Part shown: piece by piece, positions 8,451-16,990 of the stretch
Layout of the letters: each line of letters starts with the position of its first letter
Position numbering within the stretch: position 1 is the stretch's first letter
Assembly: GCA_000701725.1 (NCBI GenBank)
Contig: KL370820.1
Location: 61,235 to 98,379 of the forward strand
Source: Erysipelotrichaceae bacterium NK3D112
GTDB taxonomy: Bacteria; Bacillota_I; Bacilli_A; Erysipelotrichales; Erysipelotrichaceae
Direction: 5' to 3'
Length of the DNA: 37,145 bases
Position numbers and translations under genes: made by a program
Notes under the pieces: generated by a model
What the model saw: the letters and a program-made list of their open reading frames with translations, nothing else
Database searches by the model: none
Told to the model about the DNA's origin: nothing

Positions 8451-9722
8451 ATGGATATTTTAATACGAAAAAACGGACAAACAGAAATGGATCTTTCAGC
8501 AGTTTTCCGGCTTCTTCTGAAAAAAATGTGGGTAATTATACTCGCTGCCCTGATTGGCGGAGCAGCATCCTATGTATATACAGACCGGGTTGTTTTGCCT
8601 ACCTATGAGACATCTGTCGCTCTTTATGTTTCCAACACGGCAGAAGGCAATCAGGCACCTTCCATCACCACCAGCGACATGGCAGCTTCCATGATGCTGA
8701 TGCAGACATGTTCGACAGTCATAAAAGAGGTTGAAACCCTTGAAACAGCAATAAAACTGAGCGGGCTTGATTACACTGCGCAGGAACTGCTGCAGATGGT
8801 ACAGGTGGAAGGTGTTGAAAACACAAAGATCATGTACATCATCGTCAAGGCTCATAATGCGCAGGAGGCTGCTCTGATTGCAGATTCAATCGCCGAAATC
8901 ACACCGGGAATCATGAAAGCAATCGAACCGGCTGGGTCCGTGAGAATTCTGAACCGGGCAAAGGTTCCGGATCGCAAATCTGAACCAAGCAACGCAAAAG
9001 CAGCTCTGATGGGAGTGGTAGGAGGAGCACTGCTCGCAATCATTCTGCTGATCCTGTCCGCAATGCTGAATACAGGGCTCAAAACAGCCGGGCAGCTGAC
9101 TGCTCTCGGACTGCCTGTATTGGCAATTATGCCGCTGGAAGCAGGAAAACTGAAAGGAAATCTTGTCTACAGTCTGCCGGGCAGTCAATGCAAGAGCATT
9201 CTGTTTACTGAGTTTCCGCCTTGTGAAAATGATCCGTTTACCGCAGCTGAAGTGACAGGCGCTCTGGCAAATGACGGCTTCCGGGTACTGTTAATGGAGT
9301 GCAATCTCAATTATCCATGCCTGAAAAAGAAGCTGGAACTGAGGAAAGAACCAGGTCTGACTGATATTCTGATCGGAAAAGTGAAATTTGAGTCGGCTGT
9401 ACAGAACTATAAAAAGAATGTGGATGTCATCACTGCAGGAACTGTTTCAGTCAATCCGGATAAACTGCTGGCTTCAGAGGAGATGGATAAGCTTCTCGAT
9501 GCGGCAGGCTCGGAATATGACTATATTCTTCTCCTATCATCCGCAGAAAAAACAGATCCGGGCGTATTAAGACTGGCAGCCCGGGTTTCAGGCAATGTTC
9601 TGATCACAAGCAGAAAATCAACCCGGACAGCTGCCCTGAAAGATTATCTGAACAGTCTGCAGACAGCCGGCGCCAATGTACTTGGCACTGTGTTTTTTGA
9701 CGGAAAGAAGCGCGCCGGATGA
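8451..9722 (+). CDS. Wzz-type chain-length protein fused to a degenerate BY-kinase domain
   Basis: Residues 1-210 are a Wzz/CapA domain: a cytoplasmic start, TM1 (about 25-43), an external part with the Pro-rich end RAKVPDRKSEPSNAK, and TM2 (about 187-207). Residues 245-423 keep the fold pattern of a BY-kinase P-loop domain but not its chemistry. Where Walker A (GxxxxGKS/T) should be, PPCENDPFT stands (about 256-264); the A' site (usually LLIDAD) reads LLMECN; Walker B (usually DTPP) reads LLSSAE. The C-terminal Tyr cluster is missing. Polymer length control is the known role of the Wzz part. The kinase part is probably inactive and may be structural. No separate kinase or phosphatase is in the operon. 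Ribosome site AAGGAG before ATG 8451. Confidence 0.85.
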   Translation: MDILIRKNGQTEMDLSAVFRLLLKKMWVIILAALIGGAASYVYTDRVVLPTYETSVALYVSNTAEGNQAPSITTSDMAASMMLMQTCSTVIKEVETLETAIKLSGLDYTAQELLQMVQVEGVENTKIMYIIVKAHNAQEAALIADSIAEITPGIMKAIEPAGSVRILNRAKVPDRKSEPSNAKAALMGVVGGALLAIILLILSAMLNTGLKTAGQLTALGLPVLAIMPLEAGKLKGNLVYSLPGSQCKSILFTEFPPCENDPFTAAEVTGALANDGFRVLLMECNLNYPCLKKKLELRKEPGLTDILIGKVKFESAVQNYKKNVDVITAGTVSVNPDKLLASEEMDKLLDAAGSEYDYILLLSSAEKTDPGVLRLAARVSGNVLITSRKSTRTAALKDYLNSLQTAGANVLGTVFFDGKKRAG

Positions 9723-11311
9723 TGGGAAAAGCAACGCTGTATTTTCATACAATCCGCACAATGAAGCTGTCACAGGTTACTCACAGGATCAGAAAAAAAC
9801 TGGGACTGCGGTGCACAATCGGCTGCCGTGTGCAGAAACCGGCCGGTCAGGTACGGGCAATCACTGTGATTCCGGAACTGGATTTTGATCAGGTCTTTCT
9901 GAAGCGGTTTTCCTGCGATGATCTTCTGCAGAATAAGGTCACTTTTCTGCATGAATCTCAGATAATGGACTGGCAGGGCAGCTGGAAGATCCCGGATCAG
10001 TCAGATCTCTGGAATTTCAACCTGCATTATTTTGAGTATCTGTTTCCCCTGTGGAGCGCATTTTGTGAAACCGGAAACAGACAGTATCTGTATAAAGCGG
10101 AAGAGACAGTCCGGGGATGGATCATAGGCAATCCTCAGGCAAAAGGGGGAACAGGATGGTCCCCCTATACAATTGATCTGCGGCTGACCCACTGGCTGAG
10201 TTTTTACACTTACGCAAAGGAATCCCTTTCAGATGAACTGAAAAAAATGATGTATGCTTCGATCTATGATCAATACAGCTACCTGTCAGAACATATTGAA
10301 AAGGATATTCTGGGAAATCATTATTTTGAGGATCTCAAGACACTGGTCATATGCGCAGCATTCTTTGACGATAAAAAGATGCTGGAATGTGCCGTGAATG
10401 AACTGAAAAAGGAATGCAAAGAAGAGATACTGCCGGACGGCATGCATTTTGAACGCAGTCCGATGTATCACAAACTGGTTCTGGAAGGACTTATGAAAGC
10501 AGCTGCTGTACTCCGCGGCTGCGGTCACCCTGATGAAACCCTTGAAGGGTATATACAGCCGATGCTTGATGCCGCATGGTCTGTGGAAGAATCACTGGAA
10601 CGCCTGCCGTTATTCAATGATTCCGGAGACAATGTTGCAAAGAGTCTGGATGCTCTGGTGAAAGCAGCGGCAGCGCACTTTGCGCTCAAGCCGGTTTACA
10701 GGTCATGTTTTCCCAACGCAGGCTTCTGGCTGTTCAGACAGGGAAAATGGAAACTGATCGTCGATGCCGGTGATCCGGGGCCATCCTATATTCCGGGGCA
10801 CGTACATTGCGATGCATTGAGTTTTGAACTGTTCTGCAATGGCAGACCTGTTCTGGTGAATTGCGGAACTTATGCGTATCAGAGTCAGCTGCGCAGTTTC
10901 TTCCGGAGTACCCTGGCTCATAACACGGTATGTATTGACGGCACAGAACAATCTCAGTGCTGGGGTGTGTTCAGGGTCGCAAAACGCAGTTTTGTCCGGG
11001 CTGTTGAAGCGGATGATCATCATCTGAGTGCGGTAATGACAGATCAAGCTGGTCATCAGGTCACTAGAAGAATAGATTTTGCGGAGAATCTGACTGTTAC
11101 GGATGAATCTGCGGGGCATACCCTAACGGCTGCGCTTCATTTTCTGAGGCCGCTGCAGACAGAATTCACAGCACAGTCAGTTCAGAAGAAAAATCAGCTG
11201 TACGCACCGGAATACGGTGCCTGCAGTGAGATTGAAGCTGATATATATGAGGGCAGCGGAAAGATTTCTGCCAGGATCATACTGGATCACGAGAGCGAGG
11301 AGAGAATATGA
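9719..11311 (+). CDS. Heparinase II/III-like polysaccharide lyase family protein
   Basis: 530 residues, starting in an ATGA overlap with the Wzz gene. The N-terminal alpha-helical toroid part has WNFNLHYFEYLFPLW and GTGWSPYTIDLRLTHW (about 95-165). The C-terminal beta-sheet domain has IPGHVHCDALSFEL, NCGTYAY and LAHNTVCIDGTEQSQCWG, the His/Tyr-rich motifs of heparinase II/III proteins. No signal peptide is visible, so the protein would stay in the cytoplasm unless exported another way. Relatives are common in exopolysaccharide operons of Gram-positive bacteria, but their substrates are mostly unknown. A lyase on uronate-containing chains would suit the ManNAcA predicted from wecBC. Confidence 0.8.
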   Translation: MMGKATLYFHTIRTMKLSQVTHRIRKKLGLRCTIGCRVQKPAGQVRAITVIPELDFDQVFLKRFSCDDLLQNKVTFLHESQIMDWQGSWKIPDQSDLWNFNLHYFEYLFPLWSAFCETGNRQYLYKAEETVRGWIIGNPQAKGGTGWSPYTIDLRLTHWLSFYTYAKESLSDELKKMMYASIYDQYSYLSEHIEKDILGNHYFEDLKTLVICAAFFDDKKMLECAVNELKKECKEEILPDGMHFERSPMYHKLVLEGLMKAAAVLRGCGHPDETLEGYIQPMLDAAWSVEESLERLPLFNDSGDNVAKSLDALVKAAAAHFALKPVYRSCFPNAGFWLFRQGKWKLIVDAGDPGPSYIPGHVHCDALSFELFCNGRPVLVNCGTYAYQSQLRSFFRSTLAHNTVCIDGTEQSQCWGVFRVAKRSFVRAVEADDHHLSAVMTDQAGHQVTRRIDFAENLTVTDESAGHTLTAALHFLRPLQTEFTAQSVQKKNQLYAPEYGACSEIEADIYEGSGKISARIILDHESEERI

Positions 11312-12342
11312 GCCATCGAGTGCTGTTTATCGGCCCGGTCGCTGAAAAGGGCGGCCCGGCGATCAAAAACCGGATCATGACTGAATATTTCCGGCGCTTT
11401 GCGGATCTGCGGATCCATAACACTTACGATAAGTCGGCAGCAGCCCGGCTTGGGGCAATCCGGGAAATTCTCTTCGCAAAAGAGGAGTACATGATTGTCG
11501 CTGTGAGCAGGAAAGGCAGGAATCTTCTGTATCCTTTCCTTTATTTACGTAATAAGCTTCGTAAAACACAGTATTGCTGTGTGGTGATCGGCGGTAATGT
11601 ACTGAATTCGTTCCGCGTGAAGACCGCAATCCGTGCCATGCGTGAGGCGGATCTTGTCACGGTAGAAACAAAAGGTCTGAAAAAAGGAATGGAAGATACT
11701 TTCGGACTGAACAATGTTTCGCTGGTTCCTAACTATAAAGAAGGCATTGCCAGAAGAAGCTCCGGAAATCATGAAAAAGAGTTTCATCATGATCCGCTCC
11801 GCTTTCTGTTTCTCTCGAGCATGCGAAATGCGAAAGGTGTCAGAACCCTTCTGAAAGCATTCAGGCAGGTTATCGCGGAAGGGCTGCCAGCACAGCTGGA
11901 TTATTATGGGCCGCTCCGGGATGACCTGGATCCTGACTTCCTCGCAGAACTTGAAAAGGAAACTGATATCCGTTATCTGGGAGAAGTAAAAAATGATCAG
12001 GTTCTTCCGACAATGGAATCATATGATGTGTTCGTTTTCCCAACGGAATATACAGGCGAAGGATTCCCTGCCGTGCTGGTGGAAGCGATGTCAGCCGGAT
12101 TGCCTGTGATCTCTAGTGACATGAACGATAATCCCCAGATTATTGTTCATGGCAAAAACGGCTGGATTTATCCGCATGGTGATGCGGACAGTCTGGCACA
12201 GTGTATCCGCGCATGCATTCAGGACAGGGAGGCACTGGAACGCGTTTCGTCTGAAAACAGGAAGGAAGCCCTGCAGTATGATGCGGACGGAGTGCTTGAA
12301 CGATTCCGGCAGGAGCTGAAGAACAGGGGGTGGCCGGTATGA
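11308..12342 (+). CDS. Glycosyltransferase family 4
   Basis: A 344-residue GT-B protein starting in a 4-base overlap (ATGA) with the previous gene. The N-terminus VLFIGPVAEKGGPAIKNR is the first Rossmann strand and glycine loop. The C-terminal domain has RFLFLSSMRNAKGV, LDYYGPLRDD, and the donor-site stretch FPTEYTGEGFPAVLVEAMSAG with the paired Glu residues of GT4. It should add one sugar of the repeat unit; the donor cannot be read from the sequence. The next gene again overlaps its stop. Confidence 0.87.
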   Translation: MSHRVLFIGPVAEKGGPAIKNRIMTEYFRRFADLRIHNTYDKSAAARLGAIREILFAKEEYMIVAVSRKGRNLLYPFLYLRNKLRKTQYCCVVIGGNVLNSFRVKTAIRAMREADLVTVETKGLKKGMEDTFGLNNVSLVPNYKEGIARRSSGNHEKEFHHDPLRFLFLSSMRNAKGVRTLLKAFRQVIAEGLPAQLDYYGPLRDDLDPDFLAELEKETDIRYLGEVKNDQVLPTMESYDVFVFPTEYTGEGFPAVLVEAMSAGLPVISSDMNDNPQIIVHGKNGWIYPHGDADSLAQCIRACIQDREALERVSSENRKEALQYDADGVLERFRQELKNRGWPV

Positions 12343-13526
12343 AACGCGCACTGGTTTTCTATCTGTACGGCACCAAAAACGCCGGTGACATGGCAATCTG
12401 CACAGGCGCCGCTGAAATGCTGAAGAATCAGGGCTTCACGATCACAATGGTCAGCCGCTTCAGTGAGCATGAAAACGAGTATCTCCGCAGCAAGGAATAT
12501 ATTCAGAGCTACTATCCTGATATTCAGGTGATTCCGGGGCCGTTTTCATTCGAACGTAATTTTTCAAAGATCAGAAAGCTTGGCTCTTATGCGCAGGGCC
12601 TTCTGAAGATCACCGGTATTCTTCCGGAAAAAGAACTTAAAAAACTGATTGCGGAACATGACTGCATCTTCTTCAACGGCGGCAATCTTCTGCGGGGAAA
12701 AACAGCAGCAGATTATCTGCGCCTGGCGGCTCTTTTCTATCCGATCGAATTGGCGAAACGGATGGGCAAACCGGTCTGGTGCCTGCCGCAGTCATCAGCA
12801 GATGTCAGCAAAACCGGCAGATTTCTGCTGAGCAGATATCTGGACGGAATGAAAATGCTTTATGTGCGGGAGGAGCTTTCATACAACTATCTGAAATCAC
12901 TTTTCCCGAAAGTGCCGTTTACAAAAAGCACTGATCTTGCCTTTTTCTGCAGTGATACGAACCAGGCGAAAAATATTTATACAGCAAAGTATGCAAAAAT
13001 GCTGGAAAAAGGCAGCACAGCGCTGGTCCTGAGGGGGTCCGGAATCGGAGACATCGGACAGCTGGACAATGAAACACGGGACAGGCTTCTTGATGAAATG
13101 GAGCTGTATATCAAAGCACATCCTGAAAAACATTACTGGATTATCGTACAGACGCTCAAAGACCGGGATATCGCAAAGATGTTTTACGAAAAAGTCCGCG
13201 GAACCGCTGATATCCATATGATTGAAGATCATGATCCGCTGGTTCTGCGTGAGATTTACAGGCGCATGGAGCTGACTCTGACGATGAGACTGCATGCAGG
13301 CATTCTCTCCCTGTCAGCGCTGACGCCTGTCATTGGACTGTTCAGTGAAAAATGGGGCCTGAAGAATCCCGGTATTCTCAGCCATTACGGAATGCCTTAT
13401 CTGATCGCGGAGAAAGACAGCCGCAATATCAACAGGGTGATTGAGGAAACACCGCCCGGAAACCCGGAAATGATTCAGGAAAGAATCGCATCTGAATTAA
13501 GGAAATTCCATATAACAGGAATGTAA
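12339..13526 (+). CDS. Polysaccharide pyruvyl transferase family protein
   Basis: This family transfers pyruvate from phosphoenolpyruvate to a hydroxyl pair on a sugar, giving an acidic ketal. The 395-residue protein has the expected FYLYGTKNAGDMAICTGAAE N-terminus, HDCIFFNGGNLLRGK (about 108-122), a middle CLPQSSAD segment, and TLTMRLHAGILSLSALTPVIG in the C-terminal half. ATG 12339 overlaps the preceding stop (ATGA) and has AGGGGG at 12325-12330; an upstream GTG at 12330 is less likely. Predicts a pyruvylated, negatively charged polymer. Acceptor sugar unknown. Confidence 0.85.
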   Translation: MKRALVFYLYGTKNAGDMAICTGAAEMLKNQGFTITMVSRFSEHENEYLRSKEYIQSYYPDIQVIPGPFSFERNFSKIRKLGSYAQGLLKITGILPEKELKKLIAEHDCIFFNGGNLLRGKTAADYLRLAALFYPIELAKRMGKPVWCLPQSSADVSKTGRFLLSRYLDGMKMLYVREELSYNYLKSLFPKVPFTKSTDLAFFCSDTNQAKNIYTAKYAKMLEKGSTALVLRGSGIGDIGQLDNETRDRLLDEMELYIKAHPEKHYWIIVQTLKDRDIAKMFYEKVRGTADIHMIEDHDPLVLREIYRRMELTLTMRLHAGILSLSALTPVIGLFSEKWGLKNPGILSHYGMPYLIAEKDSRNINRVIEETPPGNPEMIQERIASELRKFHITGM

Positions 13527-13539
13527 CGGAGATATAGAT

Positions 13540-14616
13540 ATGAAGACAAGAGTAGCGGTTGTTCTGCCGGATTTCCATTTCGGCGGCGCGCAGGTAATGG
13601 TTTCCAGACTGCTGTCACATATGAATCTCGATGAAGTTGATGCGGAAGTGATCGTCTGCGGTCAGGAAAAAGGCAATGATCTTGAACGGGCAATCACCCG
13701 CAAAGGAATTCCCATCTTCTTTCTGGGCAAGGCAAAAGGTTTTTCAACAAAGGCAATCACGGATCTGTTCCGCGAGCTGGACAGGTTTCGTCCGCAGATT
13801 ATTCACACACATCTTTCCGCCTGCGTCTATTGTGCACCATGGGCAGCTGCGCGCAAAACGACAATGCTGCATACAGTACACAACATGCCGCAGTATGAAC
13901 TGATCCGGCCGAAGCGTGCGCTCATGCAGATGCTCTACCGTCTCGGTATTGCCGTACCGGTAGGAATTTCCACTGAAATCAGGACATTGACAGAAGAGTA
14001 CTATCACCCGAAAAAAAAGACAGAACTTGTTTATAACCCGGTGAATACAGAACAGTTTCACAGAGAGGAAAAAGACGGAAACAGACCGTTTACGGTGCTC
14101 AATGTCGGCCGTCTTTCCAGACAGAAAAACCAGCAGCTGCTGATCCGGGCATTCAGAAGTGTGCATGAAGCCAACCCTGATTCAGAGCTGATCATACTGG
14201 GTGAAGGTCCGCAGCGGGAGGAACTCGAGCAGCAGATCCGTGAAGAGAATCTGACCGGCTGTGTGCATCTGAAAGGAAGAATTGAGAATCCTGCCGGGTA
14301 TTACGCCATGGCCGATGTCTTTGCATTGAGTTCTGAATACGAAGGACTTCCCCTCGTCCTTCTTGAGGCAATGGCTTCATCTCTGCCGGTTGTATCCACC
14401 AATGTCGGCGGAGTAAAAGATATTATAAAAGGAAACGGAATTCTGATTGAGAAGGGAAGTGAGGAGCAATTGAAAAATGCACTGATCCGTCTGATGGAGA
14501 ATCCGCTTCTCAGGCAGGAAATGGGAAAAACCTCTTACGCAGAGGTACAGAAATATGATTCAGCAGTGATTGCGGATGAGTATGTGAAGCTTTACAGAAA
14601 ATACGCACGTCAATAA
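13540..14616 (+). CDS. Glycosyltransferase family 4
   Basis: 358 residues. The start VAVVLPDFHFGGAQVMVSRL is the classical GT4 acceptor-domain opening, and THLSACVYCAPWAA follows. The donor domain holds VLNVGRLSRQKNQQLLIRAF, LIILGEGPQREELE and SSEYEGLPLVLLEAMASSLP with the E-x7-E pattern. A clear GGAGAT site precedes ATG 13540. One of the five sugar-adding enzymes of the operon; donor and linkage unknown. Confidence 0.88.
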   Translation: MKTRVAVVLPDFHFGGAQVMVSRLLSHMNLDEVDAEVIVCGQEKGNDLERAITRKGIPIFFLGKAKGFSTKAITDLFRELDRFRPQIIHTHLSACVYCAPWAAARKTTMLHTVHNMPQYELIRPKRALMQMLYRLGIAVPVGISTEIRTLTEEYYHPKKKTELVYNPVNTEQFHREEKDGNRPFTVLNVGRLSRQKNQQLLIRAFRSVHEANPDSELIILGEGPQREELEQQIREENLTGCVHLKGRIENPAGYYAMADVFALSSEYEGLPLVLLEAMASSLPVVSTNVGGVKDIIKGNGILIEKGSEEQLKNALIRLMENPLLRQEMGKTSYAEVQKYDSAVIADEYVKLYRKYARQ

Positions 14617-14643
14617 ACAGAAGGAAGGAGGAGTAACGGCAGG

Positions 14644-15825
14644 ATGCATGAAGAGAGCAGCCAGGAAATCGGTATCGTAACGATCTGTCTTGGATTCTAT
14701 TTTATGCTTATGGTATTTGATTCGATTCCTGCATTTGGAATCGGATCTCTTCTCCGTGTTTTTGTGATCCTGCCGGTCGGGGCGATACTCGCAATCAAAA
14801 TGCGCAACCGTCTGCAGATCAACTCCCTGACAGTTCTGTTTACTGTTTATTGTCTGTTTCTGCTTTTCAGCTATGTTTATTCAATCAACAGAACAGAGAC
14901 ATTCAACCAGGTCAAAAGAATCATTTTCAATCTGTTTATTATTCTGACTACCGGCGGTATGTATGATTACAACAGCCGGGAAATTGACTTTCTGAAAAAA
15001 AGTCTGATGGTCGGCGGGGCCCTGACAATTCTTATGACTCTGCTCATGGCGGACTACAGCGCAGGAGGAAGACTGACGCTCAGTATTAACGGCAATGTAC
15101 AGGACCAGAATTATCTGAACGGGTACATTTTCTATGCGTTTATTTATTTTCTGGAGGGCTTTCTGGAAGGAAAAAAACTACTGATGGTGCTGCCGGTAAT
15201 CGGAATCATGGTCTTTACCCTGATGACAGGCTCCCGCGGCGCAATGGTGGCTTTGATCGGAATTGCCCTCGTTCAGGTATTCTGCCTACTCCGGAAGGAA
15301 AAAAGACTGCAGATCAGCACATTTTTACTGGTGGCAGCCGGAATCCTGCTGGTTATTTTTCTCTACGAACCGATCCTTTCGCTGCTGCCGGAAAGCGTGG
15401 CAGTGCGGTTTACACCTGAATATATCGCCGAACACGGGAGCACAGGCCGTGCACAGATCTGGAGTTATCTGCTCGGGCGTTTCAATGATTCAAATCTGTT
15501 CAGGATGCTGTTTGGATATGGGTTTGGCACTGTGGCATACCTCAATGAGTACAATCACCTGGTGGCACACAACCTGTGGATTGAACACCTGCTTGCTGTG
15601 GGTGTTCTTGGGGAATGTCTGTTTGTGGCAATGCAGATAGCCTTTATATGGGCTTCATGGAAGACACACGATGCATTTATCATCAGCGCATATGTCGGAT
15701 ATCTGATTATGATGATGTCGCTTTCTTTACTGACATATAAGCCGATATGGAACTGCATGACCATGATTCTAATCATTTCGCGGTATCACAGGAACATGCA
15801 GGCAGTATCCGGGGAGGTACTATGA
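14644..15825 (+). CDS. wzy: O-antigen polymerase/ligase family membrane protein (Wzy)
   Basis: A 393-residue protein with about ten to eleven membrane helices. Between them is a periplasmic-type loop at about residues 245-305 with GSTGRAQIWSYLLGRF, GYGFGTVAYLN and NHLVAHNLWIEHLLAVG, matching the Wzy_C/O-antigen ligase motif region, and MTGSRGAMVALIG sits in a central helix. It should join flipped repeat units outside the membrane. GGAAGGAGGAG stands ahead of ATG 14644. Its stop overlaps the next start (ATGA). The symbol is assigned by family and context, since polymerases share little sequence. Confidence 0.82.
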   Translation: MHEESSQEIGIVTICLGFYFMLMVFDSIPAFGIGSLLRVFVILPVGAILAIKMRNRLQINSLTVLFTVYCLFLLFSYVYSINRTETFNQVKRIIFNLFIILTTGGMYDYNSREIDFLKKSLMVGGALTILMTLLMADYSAGGRLTLSINGNVQDQNYLNGYIFYAFIYFLEGFLEGKKLLMVLPVIGIMVFTLMTGSRGAMVALIGIALVQVFCLLRKEKRLQISTFLLVAAGILLVIFLYEPILSLLPESVAVRFTPEYIAEHGSTGRAQIWSYLLGRFNDSNLFRMLFGYGFGTVAYLNEYNHLVAHNLWIEHLLAVGVLGECLFVAMQIAFIWASWKTHDAFIISAYVGYLIMMMSLSLLTYKPIWNCMTMILIISRYHRNMQAVSGEVL

Positions 15826-16850
15826 CAGAAAACAGACTGAATGAACAGCTTGAAACACTGCGTGCAAGCCGCAGAGAACAGGGCAGCACTGCTGTGCGCA
15901 CCGCGGCTCTTGCTATGGAGAATCCGGATGTGATGGTGGACGTGATCGTGCCGGCTTACAATGTGGAGAAATACATCCGTCCCTGTATGGAGTCAATCCT
16001 GTCGCAGAAAACAGATTTTACATTCCATGTCATTGCTGTGGATGACGGCGGTGCCGACAGCACCGGTAAAATACTCGACGAATATAAGTCAGATCCCAGA
16101 GTGACGGTAATCCATCAGGAAAACAAAGGCTTGTCCGGGGCGAGAAACACTGCTCTTTTGAACAGTACCGGCAAATATGTGCTTTTCCTTGATTCGGATG
16201 ATCTGCTGGCGCGCGACGCACTTTCGCATCTGGTGACGCTGGCAGAAAAAGAAAACGCACAGATCACCGCAGGCAGTTATAGCAATTTCCACCAATTCCG
16301 CTGGCTTGGAAAAAAACATGCGCAGAAAAGCGGGATTCTGATTCCGGAAAAAGATATGACGGGACATGCCTGGGGCAAATTATACCGCCGCACCCTTTTC
16401 GAAAAAGCACAGTTTCCGGAGGGTTACTGGTTTGAAGACAGTCTGATGCACCATATTGTATTTCCTCAGGCGGAAAAATGCGCCGGGACCGGGCAGACTG
16501 TCTGCCTGCGCAGATCGAATCCTGCGTCAATCACGCATACGGCAGCCGGAAACCCTAAGAGCATCGACACAGTATGGGTCACACTTCAGCTTATGAAGGA
16601 CAGAACGGATCTGCAGATACCCTTCACCCGGAAATATTATGATTACCTTCTCGGACAGATCAGACTGAATCACATCCGTCTAAGAGGCCTTGGGTCAGAA
16701 ATTCAGCAGGCTGCGTTTCTTGTTGTGGCCGATAGTATCTGTTCCGCTTTCACTGAGGAACATACAGAGCTGGAAGAGAACCGTAAAACGGAAGCGGCGG
16801 TCAGAGAAATGAATTACAGACTGTTTGCGGAGTCCCTGCCGGAAAACTGA
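15822..16850 (+). CDS. Glycosyltransferase family 2
   Basis: A 342-residue GT-A enzyme. After about 40 polar residues comes VDVIVPAYNVEKYIRPCMES, then VIAVDDGGADST, NKGLSGARNTAL and the DxD-type FLDSDDLLA. The C-terminal half carries GHAWGKLYRRTLFE and WFEDSLMHHIV, seen in many capsule GT2 proteins. ATG 15822 overlaps the wzy stop and has GGGGAGG upstream; a longer frame from 15747 would lie inside wzy and lacks a ribosome site. Confidence 0.87.
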   Translation: MTENRLNEQLETLRASRREQGSTAVRTAALAMENPDVMVDVIVPAYNVEKYIRPCMESILSQKTDFTFHVIAVDDGGADSTGKILDEYKSDPRVTVIHQENKGLSGARNTALLNSTGKYVLFLDSDDLLARDALSHLVTLAEKENAQITAGSYSNFHQFRWLGKKHAQKSGILIPEKDMTGHAWGKLYRRTLFEKAQFPEGYWFEDSLMHHIVFPQAEKCAGTGQTVCLRRSNPASITHTAAGNPKSIDTVWVTLQLMKDRTDLQIPFTRKYYDYLLGQIRLNHIRLRGLGSEIQQAAFLVVADSICSAFTEEHTELEENRKTEAAVREMNYRLFAESLPEN

Positions 16851-16904
16851 GATGGTGATGGCATACTGCATCAGAGACATGAGTAAAAGCTGCTCTCATT
16901 GAGC

Positions 16905-16964
16905 GAATCGGATCGATTCATTTGCTTGCAAGAGATTGACAAATACAGCGGCTGTCAGAAAAAT
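16905..16964 (+). promoter_or_regulatory. Possible internal promoter and operator in the operon
   Basis: The 140-base gap 16851-16990 is the longest inside the operon. It holds a perfect inverted repeat GAATCG-GAT-CGATTC (16905-16919), an exact TTGACA at 16936-16941 and, 17 bases on, a weak -10 AAAAAT (16959-16964). This could drive the second half of the operon. The poor -10 box keeps the call low. Confidence 0.35.
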
Positions 16965-16990
16965 GTACAGAGTTAAAAGGAGGAATCTGC

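Noticed and set aside
15747-15821. Upstream extension of the GT2 gene into wzy
   Set aside because: The ribosome site lies just before ATG 15822, and the extension would overlap wzy by about 80 bases.
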